Assembly (NCBI GenBank): GCA_003446295.1
Contig: DMBB01000412.1
Span: 1-5,234 of the forward strand
DNA length: 5,234 nt
Direction: 5' to 3'
DNA from: Erysipelotrichaceae bacterium
Lineage (GTDB): Bacteria; Bacillota_I; Bacilli_A; Erysipelotrichales; Erysipelotrichaceae
Made by a program: the position numbers and the translations under genes. Below are positions 1-4,253 of this stretch, in pieces (within the stretch, counting starts at the first letter, position 1; every line of letters begins with the position of its first letter). Under the pieces are notes generated by a model. That model was not told the origin of the DNA, ran no database searches, and worked only from the letters and a program-made list of their open reading frames with translations.

Positions 1-1300
1 GGCACTTTGCAAGGTTTGCACGTGCGCCGAAGAACTGCATTTCCTTGCCTGTTTCAGTTGCGGATACACAGCAGCAGATGCTGTAGTCATCGCCCCATAC
101 AGGTCTCATGACACAGTCATTTTCATACTGGATCGAGCTTGTCTTAATGGAGATCTTGGATGCGTATCTGCGGAAATTGAGCGGCAGACGCGGGGAATAC
201 AGAACTGTGAGGTTCGGTTCCGGTGCCGGTCCCATGTTTTCCAGGGTGTGCAGGAAGCGGAAGTCGTTCTTTGTAACGAGTGCACGGCCGTCGCCGCCCA
301 TGCCGCCTACTTCCAGAGTTGCCCATACAGGGTCACCGGAGAACAGCTCGTTATAGGAAGCGATACGTGCGAACTTGACCATTCTCAGTTTGAGAACGAA
401 ATGGTCGATCAGTTCCTGTGCTTCTTTTTCTGTCAGTGTGCCTTCTTCAAGGTCTCTCTGGATATAGATATCGAGAAATGTAGAAACACGTCCGACTGAC
501 ATAGCAGCGCCGTTCTGTGATTTGATGGCAGCCAGGTATCCGAAATACAGCCACTGGACAGCTTCTCTAGCGTTCTTTGCAGGAGTGGAAATATCATAGC
601 CGTATGCTGCAGCCATGGTCTTCATCTTCTTGAGCGCTTTGATCTGGTCAGCTACTTCTTCTCTCAGACGGATGTCTTCTTCTCTCAGGTCGCCGCCGCC
701 AAGATACTTCAGGTCTTTGATCTTGCTGTCGATCAGGTGATCAATGCCGTAAAGTGCAACACGTCTGTAGTCACCGACGATACGTCCTCTGCCGTATGTG
801 TCAGGCAGACCTGTGATGATCTTGTTGTGACGTGCTTTGAGCATTTCAGATGTGTAGGCATCGAAAACACCCTGGTTATGTGTCTTATGATAAGTATTGA
901 AGATATGATGCAGATCAGCATTCGGTGTATAGCCGTATGCTTTGCATGCCTGTTCAGCCATGTTGATGCCGCCATAAGGCATAAATGCACGCTTCAGGGG
1001 CTTATCTGTCTGAAGACCGACGATCTTTTCCAGATCCTTCAGTTCTTCACTGATATAGCCTGCGCCGTATGCGTCAACATCTGAAACAATATCGGTCTCC
1101 ATATCCAGAACGCCGCCTTTTGCACGTTCTTCCTTCTGGAGTTCCTGTACTTTTCCCCACAGCCGATCAGTTGCTTCTGTCGGACCTTCAAGGAATGATT
1201 CATCGCCGAGATATTCCGTATAATTTTTCTGAATAAATTCACGGACATCGATCTCTTCTGTCCAGCGTGTGCCGCTGAAGCCTCTCCATTCTTGTCTCAT
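1..1300 (-). CDS. pflB: Pyruvate formate-lyase (formate C-acetyltransferase), N-terminal part, cut by window start
   Basis: This is a cytoplasmic glycyl-radical enzyme that makes acetyl-CoA and formate from pyruvate and CoA under anaerobic conditions. About 433 of roughly 750 residues are visible. The translation follows E. coli PflB closely from the start: [74 protein letters not shown] and [12 protein letters not shown]. The catalytic thiyl pair, Cys418-Cys419 in E. coli, is Cys410-Cys411 here, within a run of three cysteines (409-411, bases 68-76). Trp326 matches the E. coli substrate-pocket Trp333. The C-terminal glycyl loop lies outside the window. The start is ATG at 1300, preceded by AAGGAGAGAGG. 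pflB follows pflA after 83 bases holding its own FNR box, so it can be transcribed alone and perhaps also by read-through. The identification is firm. Confidence 0.98.
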   Translation of the reverse strand, partial: MRQEWRGFSGTRWTEEIDVREFIQKNYTEYLGDESFLEGPTEATDRLWGKVQELQKEERAKGGVLDMETDIVSDVDAYGAGYISEELKDLEKIVGLQTDKPLKRAFMPYGGINMAEQACKAYGYTPNADLHHIFNTYHKTHNQGVFDAYTSEMLKARHNKIITGLPDTYGRGRIVGDYRRVALYGIDHLIDSKIKDLKYLGGGDLREEDIRLREEVADQIKALKKMKTMAAAYGYDISTPAKNAREAVQWLYFGYLAAIKSQNGAAMSVGRVSTFLDIYIQRDLEEGTLTEKEAQELIDHFVLKLRMVKFARIASYNELFSGDPVWATLEVGGMGGDGRALVTKNDFRFLHTLENMGPAPEPNLTVLYSPRLPLNFRRYASKISIKTSSIQYENDCVMRPVWGDDYSICCCVSATETGKEMQFFGARANLAKC

Positions 1301-1315
1301 TTTTACCTCTCTCCT
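1301..1315 (-). promoter_or_regulatory. Ribosome binding site of pflB
   Basis: On the minus strand the bases before the ATG at 1300 read GGAGAGAGGTAAAA. The purine-rich GGAG/GAGG stretch complements the 16S anti-Shine-Dalgarno sequence. The GAGAGG part gives a better spacing than the more distant AGGAG. This fits a highly expressed gene. Confidence 0.7.
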
Positions 1316-1327
1316 TTAACCGCCATA

Positions 1328-1346
1328 AGAATATTGTAAATATATA
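1328..1346 (-). promoter_or_regulatory. Candidate -10 region(s) of the pflB promoter
   Basis: Three -10-like hexamers lie between the FNR box and the ribosome binding site, all on the minus strand. TATTCT (1333-1328, 4 of 6 consensus) lies exactly 22 bases beyond the FNR box, the spacing of E. coli class II FNR promoters where the box is centred at -41.5. TACAAT (1338-1333, 5 of 6) is a better hexamer but lies only 17 bases from the box. TATATA (1346-1341) would pair at 17 bases with TTGATT inside the box as a -35, which would make the box a repressor site instead. The choice between these is inference. The first fits activation by FNR best. Confidence 0.45.
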
Positions 1347-1354
1347 ACATGTTC

Positions 1355-1370
1355 CTTGATTACAATCAAG
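1355..1370. promoter_or_regulatory. FNR box (perfect palindromic TTGAT-N4-ATCAA)
   Basis: Bases 1356-1369 read TTGAT-TACA-ATCAA, an exact match to the E. coli FNR consensus TTGATNNNNATCAA. With one extra pair on the outside and one inside, the arms are 7 bp (CTTGATT / AATCAAG) around AC. The site lies 55 bases upstream of the pflB start and 14 bases after the pflA stop. The FNR-type protein encoded at 2124-2825 carries the E-x2-S-R recognition-helix pattern (Glu195, Ser198, Arg199) that contacts TTGAT in E. coli FNR, so it is the likely ligand. No U-tract follows the hairpin, so it is not a terminator. Confidence 0.85.
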
Positions 1371-1383
1371 TTTGCCGAATAAA

Positions 1384-2124
1384 TTACAATGATTTTCCGG
1401 AAAGCAGCTGCAGTGCACTGTCTGCTTCCTCCGCTGAAGGTGATCTGGTATCAGTAAGTGTGTATCGATATCCCAGTTTTTCCCACTTGTATGCGCCCAT
1501 TGCGTGATACGGCAGAACATCGATCTTCCGGACATTGCTCAGCCCGGATATGAACGCCCCGGTCCGTCTGAGGTCATCTTCATCATCGGTCAGTCCCGGC
1601 ACAAGCACATATCTGATCCAGATCGGCTTGCCGATATCTGACAGATAACGGAACATATCAAGAATATTGTCATTCGGTTTGCCGGTGAGACCGATATGCT
1701 TTTTGCGGTCGATATGCTTGATGTCCATCAGCAGGATGTCCGTGACCTGCATCAGCTTCTGAAACCTGCCGAACCAATCAGGATCCCTGCTGAACGGTTC
1801 TCCGGCAGTATCGATGCATGTATGGATCCCTCTTTCCTTTGCTTTTGTAAACAGGTCGATCAGGAAGTCAAGCTGAAGCAGAGGTTCTCCTCCGCTGACC
1901 GTGATCCCTCCTTCACTGCCCCAATATGATCTGTACCTTTCTGCCTGTTCCAGCAGTTCATCCGCAGTTCTCTGATCCGTACTGCCTTCTTCCCATGTAT
2001 CTGCGTTATGGCAGTATCTGCATCTCAGATGACAGCCTTTCAGGAAGATCAGAAAACGTACGCCCGGACCATCTACAGATCCGAATGATTCAATTGAATG
2101 GATATTTCCCTTGATCGTATTCAT
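1384..2124 (-). CDS. pflA: Pyruvate formate-lyase activating enzyme (radical SAM)
   Basis: This cytoplasmic radical SAM enzyme uses a [4Fe-4S] cluster and S-adenosylmethionine to abstract hydrogen from the PflB glycine and make the active radical. The protein has 246 residues, the same length as E. coli PflA. The cluster motif CHLRCRYC (Cys31, Cys35, Cys38; C-x3-C-x2-C) follows a typical SVDGPGVRFLIFLKGC segment. SGGEP (77-81) is the SAM-binding GGE motif, and DILLMDIKH near the middle is also typical. An in-frame GTG lies one codon upstream at 2127, but GAGGAG (2135-2130) is 5 bases from ATG 2124 and only 2 from the GTG, so ATG is preferred. The start overlaps the stop of the upstream FNR-like gene in TGATG, implying translational coupling. 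Substrate PflB is the next gene, which settles the assignment. Confidence 0.97.
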   Translation of the reverse strand: MNTIKGNIHSIESFGSVDGPGVRFLIFLKGCHLRCRYCHNADTWEEGSTDQRTADELLEQAERYRSYWGSEGGITVSGGEPLLQLDFLIDLFTKAKERGIHTCIDTAGEPFSRDPDWFGRFQKLMQVTDILLMDIKHIDRKKHIGLTGKPNDNILDMFRYLSDIGKPIWIRYVLVPGLTDDEDDLRRTGAFISGLSNVRKIDVLPYHAMGAYKWEKLGYRYTLTDTRSPSAEEADSALQLLSGKSL

Positions 2125-2825
2125 CACAGCTCCTCATATAGTTTTTCCAGCGCATTTCTGTCCGTTACCAGGATCCTGCCTTTGCCGATCCGTCTGATCA
2201 TCCCCTGCTTTTCAAGCTTGGAAAGATTCCGGCTGACAGTTTCAGGACGCATGCCGATCGAAGAAGCGATATCTTCCAGCTTCAGATTGATCTCAGGTCC
2301 CATGCAGCGGATATCCCTGTCCAGAAGAAATCCTGCCAGACGTTTCATCGGGTTCTGTATGCTCAGCAGCAATGCTTTTTCATTTGCTTCGCGCAGTCTC
2401 CTGCCAAGGGCAGTGATCAGATCCACCGCCGCGGAAGGATGATCCGACATCGTTTTCATAAATGTCTCACGGTCGATCATGCACAGATCTACCTCTGTCA
2501 GTGCTGCAGCACTGTACGGAAATACATTCTGCCGTTCCGTCAGTGAATCCCAGATGACTTCACCGTTGTGCAGAATATCAAGTATCCGTTCATTGCCATC
2601 GCTGTCCAGTCTTCCGATCTTGATCCTGCCCTCACGGATGATCAGGATCCTGTCAGCAGGATCATTTTCGTAGAACAGGTAATCTCCTTTTGCGAAATGC
2701 GCTGTTTTCATGTACTGCTGCATATTCTGACGAAGATCTTCCGGAAGGTCTTTCAGTACCGGGAGTATATTCATGCACGATTCATTTTCGCAGTCTGTAC
2801 AGCTGCGCACATATTTTTCCGTCAT
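2124..2825 (-). CDS. Crp/Fnr-family regulator, FNR type with predicted oxygen-sensing [4Fe-4S] cluster
   Basis: This is a cytoplasmic DNA-binding regulator of 233 residues. The order is an N-terminal Cys cluster, a cyclic-nucleotide-like beta-barrel (about 35-125), a dimerisation helix (about 130-155) and a winged helix-turn-helix (about 158-222). Cys9, Cys12 and Cys17 (C-x2-C-x4-C), with Cys115 in VDLCMIDRETF, match the placement of E. coli FNR Cys20, Cys23, Cys29 and Cys122. I infer an oxygen-labile [4Fe-4S] cluster. The recognition helix RPETVSRNLSKL has the FNR-like Glu195, Ser198 and Arg199 for TTGAT half-sites, and no CRP-type cAMP signature is evident. A longer frame reaches an ATG at 2864 inside the previous gene, but AAGGAGG 7 bases before ATG 2825 fixes the start. 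It follows the alkylation repair gene by 19 bases and overlaps pflA by one base, so the three probably form an operon. The FNR box before pflB makes pflB its likely target. The true ortholog name is uncertain, so no symbol is given. Confidence 0.92.
   Translation of the reverse strand: MTEKYVRSCTDCENESCMNILPVLKDLPEDLRQNMQQYMKTAHFAKGDYLFYENDPADRILIIREGRIKIGRLDSDGNERILDILHNGEVIWDSLTERQNVFPYSAAALTEVDLCMIDRETFMKTMSDHPSAAVDLITALGRRLREANEKALLLSIQNPMKRLAGFLLDRDIRCMGPEINLKLEDIASSIGMRPETVSRNLSKLEKQGMIRRIGKGRILVTDRNALEKLYEEL
2130..2135 (-). promoter_or_regulatory. Ribosome binding site of pflA, inside the end of the regulator gene
   Basis: GAGGAG on the minus strand lies within the last codons of the upstream regulator gene, 5 bases before ATG 2124. 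It decides for ATG over the adjacent GTG at 2127 and supports coupled translation through the TGATG overlap. Confidence 0.75.
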
Positions 2826-2832
2826 ATGCAGC

Positions 2833-2839
2833 CCTCCTT
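2833..2839 (-). promoter_or_regulatory. Ribosome binding site fixing the FNR-like gene start
   Basis: A perfect AAGGAGG on the minus strand lies 7 bases before ATG 2825. The alternative ATG at 2864 lies inside the upstream gene and has no comparable signal, so the protein begins MTEKYVRSC and not 13 residues earlier. Confidence 0.85.
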
Positions 2840-2844
2840 CAGCT

Positions 2845-3543
2845 TCATCTTTTTTTACCGGCATGTCTGATCCGGTACTGTTTCAGTTCCTGCTTTTGTT
2901 CATCACTGATCCGGAAGCTTTCAACAGCCTTCTGTATCGCCTTGTTATGCACCCATTCCGAGAGCTGATACTGTCTGATATAACAGACGGCTGTATCATA
3001 CTGCTTTGCCAATGCCTCGGCAAAATACCATGCGATCATCATATTCACGTAGTAGTCATCGCTTCTTACACGGGAAACACGCTGCAGATAAGTCTCTTTG
3101 AAATGTTCATCCAGAAACAGCTTCATCAGGCATTCGATCCCGTAACGTACTGTATACGGATGGTCAGAACAAAGCCATGATTCAATATTCGGCAGCAGCC
3201 GTTCCGGATCTTTCCGGAAGGCCTTTACGATCAGCTGATCGCATGTCGCCCAGTTATCAATATGCGGCAGAAATGCTTCGACATACTGCAGAGCCTGATC
3301 GTAATCCTTAATTGCAGAGATCATAAACGCATGAAGCTGATTCTCTTCAAAATATTCATGCGGCAGTTCATTCAGAAACTGCATGCCCGCTTCTGTACCG
3401 GACAGCTTTTTTGCCAGACTCCTCAAAACAGGAGTCCTGATCCCGATGAATCTGTCATCGGATACAGTCGGTATCAGCTCAGCCATAAATGACCTGTATT
3501 GAACGTCCTGCAGTTCAAATAACTGCTTCTGTATATCTTTCAT
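2845..3543 (-). CDS. AlkD-superfamily DNA alkylation repair protein (HEAT-like repeats)
   Basis: This is a predicted cytoplasmic DNA-binding protein of 232 residues, built of HEAT-like helical repeats throughout. AlkD relatives excise N3- and N7-alkylated purines without flipping the base. Family motifs are GIRTPVLRSLAKKL (34-47), YFEENQLHAFMIS (64-76), IDNWATCD (95-102), HPYTVRYGIECL (128-139) and YYVNMMIAWYFAEAL (164-178). Trp98, Asp102, Arg133 and Trp172 line up with Bacillus cereus AlkD Trp109, Asp113, Arg148 and Trp187. The N-terminus (MAELIPTVSDD before GIRTP) resembles the AlkD2 branch common in Bacillota, for which a characterised member reportedly lacks glycosylase activity, so catalysis is not assured. 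AGGG 6 bases before ATG 3543 supports that start. An in-frame ATG at 3576 has no ribosome binding site. It is 19 bases upstream of the FNR-like gene and probably co-transcribed with it. The family is certain, the substrate inferred. Confidence 0.9.
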   Translation of the reverse strand: MKDIQKQLFELQDVQYRSFMAELIPTVSDDRFIGIRTPVLRSLAKKLSGTEAGMQFLNELPHEYFEENQLHAFMISAIKDYDQALQYVEAFLPHIDNWATCDQLIVKAFRKDPERLLPNIESWLCSDHPYTVRYGIECLMKLFLDEHFKETYLQRVSRVRSDDYYVNMMIAWYFAEALAKQYDTAVCYIRQYQLSEWVHNKAIQKAVESFRISDEQKQELKQYRIRHAGKKR

Positions 3544-3549
3544 AGTATT

Positions 3550-3553
3550 CCCT
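3550..3553 (-). promoter_or_regulatory. Ribosome binding site of the AlkD-like gene
   Basis: AGGG on the minus strand, in the context GATAGGGAATACT-ATG, lies 6 bases before ATG 3543. The upstream in-frame ATG at 3576 is preceded by the pyrimidine-rich CCGTCCTTTT, so the shorter protein is preferred. The signal is moderate, weaker than those of the neighbouring genes. Confidence 0.55.
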
Positions 3554-3576
3554 ATCACGGTAACCAATCGTAACAT

Positions 3577-3611
3577 AAAAGGACGGAGTATGATGAAAAT
3601 AACTCACGTCC
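3577..3611 (-). terminator. Terminator-like hairpin before the AlkD-like gene
   Basis: On the minus strand GGACG-t-GAGT (3611-3602) pairs with ACTC-CGTCC (3589-3581). This gives a nine-pair stem with one bulged base and a 12-base loop, followed by TTTT (3580-3577). It could end transcription of the zinc-ribbon gene, whose stop is at 3680, or act as a leader hairpin in front of the AlkD-like gene. The U-tract is short, so termination would be partial. Confidence 0.45.
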
Positions 3612-3637
3612 TGAATAGATGTTCTCTTCCCGTATAT

Positions 3638-3666
3638 ATATTACATGATAATCTTTCATTTTTGAA
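3638..3666 (-). promoter_or_regulatory. Possible promoter of the alkD-like / fnr-like / pflA transcript
   Basis: TTCAAA (3666-3661, 4 of 6 to TTGACA) is separated by 17 bases from TAATAT (3643-3638, 4 of 6 to TATAAT) on the minus strand, in an AT-rich intergenic stretch. It is the best pair I find in this gap, but it is weak. If used, its transcript would pass through the hairpin at 3611-3577. The alternative is that the operon is transcribed from the promoter at 4143-4116. Confidence 0.3.
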
Positions 3667-3679
3667 TGGCGTTTTCCGG

Positions 3680-4093
3680 TCATGATCTGCCCTCAAACGA
3701 TTTCCCGCACTGTCTGCAGGTCACCGTAATACGGCCATGTCCTCTTGGCACACGCACGATCCTGCCGCACTGCGGACAGGCAAAATGTTTATATTCCTTT
3801 TCCGTACGGTTCAGTTTCATGACCCTGAACGGACGCTGCGTGCGGTATTTCAGGTTCAGATATGCCTGCCGTTCTGCCCTGCGCTTTGCAGTATTTCTGG
3901 AGTACATCCTGAACTCCGTCCATATGAGCAGAATCAGACCTACGGCATTCAGCAAAGGCATTTTCAGCAATAATGATGCGATCAGCAGGATCCCGGCTGT
4001 GATCAGACACGCACGTGATAATTCATCTGCTCCGTATCTTCCGTACATGAACCTTGCGGCTTTATATTCAAGATCTTTCAGAAAGTTCTTCAT
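3680..4093 (-). CDS. Small membrane protein with C-terminal zinc ribbon, function unknown
   Basis: The 137-residue product starts with a basic, amphipathic segment (KNFLKDLEYKAARFMYGRYGADELSR). One long or two short hydrophobic helices follow (about 28-43 and 46-58), then a strongly basic cytoplasmic stretch (62-103). The C-terminus is a zinc ribbon: CPQC (Cys106, Cys109) and CRQC (Cys126, Cys129) bracket RIVRVPRGHGRITVT. The YGRYGxDxLSR start and the RVPRGxGxI ribbon core recall uncharacterised proteins common in Bacillota. I know no tested function. The likely picture is a membrane-anchored protein with a cytoplasmic metal-binding ribbon that may bind nucleic acid or protein, which is inference. 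ATG 4093 is chosen because AGGAG lies 6 bases upstream. ATG 4099 directly abuts that sequence. The gene has its own promoter and follows a terminator, so it is independent of the surface-protein gene. Confidence 0.85.
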   Translation of the reverse strand: MKNFLKDLEYKAARFMYGRYGADELSRACLITAGILLIASLLLKMPLLNAVGLILLIWTEFRMYSRNTAKRRAERQAYLNLKYRTQRPFRVMKLNRTEKEYKHFACPQCGRIVRVPRGHGRITVTCRQCGKSFEGRS

Positions 4094-4099
4094 AGTCAT

Positions 4100-4104
4100 C
4101 TCCT
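4100..4104 (-). promoter_or_regulatory. Ribosome binding site of the zinc-ribbon gene
   Basis: ACAGGAG-ATGACT-ATG on the minus strand: AGGAG (4104-4100) touches the first ATG (4099) and is 6 bases from the second (4093). Normal spacing selects the second ATG as the start. Confidence 0.7.
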
Positions 4105-4115
4105 GTAACCCGAAT

Positions 4116-4143
4116 ATCATAACGCATTGCCGGAAATAATCAA
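4116..4143 (-). promoter_or_regulatory. Promoter of the zinc-ribbon membrane protein gene
   Basis: TTGATT (4143-4138, 4 of 6 to TTGACA) is followed by a 16-base spacer and TATGAT (4121-4116, 5 of 6 to TATAAT) on the minus strand. The expected start near 4109 would leave a leader of about 16 bases with the ribosome binding site at 4104. It is the best housekeeping-type promoter in the window and sits just after the terminator. Confidence 0.55.
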
Positions 4144-4168
4144 ATCATTGACCATAGTACGTATAAAG

Positions 4169-4218
4169 AAAGTCCCGCTTCCGCAGACATGTGACTGTCT
4201 GTTTCCGTGGGACTTTTT
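4169..4218 (-). terminator. Rho-independent terminator of the surface-protein gene (probably bidirectional)
   Basis: AAAGTCCC (4169-4176) pairs with GGGACTTT (4209-4216). A second stem inside pairs CAGACA (4184-4189) with TGTCTG (4196-4201), separated from the first by an internal loop. On the minus strand the stem ends in GGGACTTTCTTTATA, a usable U-tract, 36 bases after the stop at 4254. On the plus strand it ends in CTTTTT, so it can also block antisense transcription. Confidence 0.8.
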
Positions 4219-4253
4219 CGTTAACTGATCAGGTCAGCTGTGCTTTGGCTGAT

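Noticed and set aside
737..1084. Open frame on the plus strand across pflB
   Set aside because: It lies opposite strongly conserved PflB sequence, has no ribosome binding site and no recognisable product. It is a shadow of the real gene.
1333..1350. Imperfect palindrome ATTGTAAATATATAACAT resembling a Rex (NADH-sensing) operator downstream of the FNR box
   Set aside because: By eye only about 9 of 14 defined positions match TTGTTAA-N4-TTAACAA, and AT-rich promoter DNA gives such matches easily. A Rex gene and a genome-wide motif scan would be needed.
1355..1370. The palindrome after pflA as a transcription terminator
   Set aside because: The stem is AT-rich, the loop is two bases and no U-tract follows on either strand. 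The exact FNR consensus explains it better.
3666..4139. Plus-strand frame opposite the zinc-ribbon gene
   Set aside because: It overlaps a gene with clear zinc-ribbon and membrane features, ribosome binding site and promoter on the other strand, and its own translation has no domain signs.
4141..4152. TCAA-N4-TTGA inverted repeat in the zinc-ribbon gene promoter, looking like an FNR box
   Set aside because: The half-sites are in the wrong order (TCAA...TTGA, not TTGAT...ATCAA), and part of it is simply the -35 hexamer.
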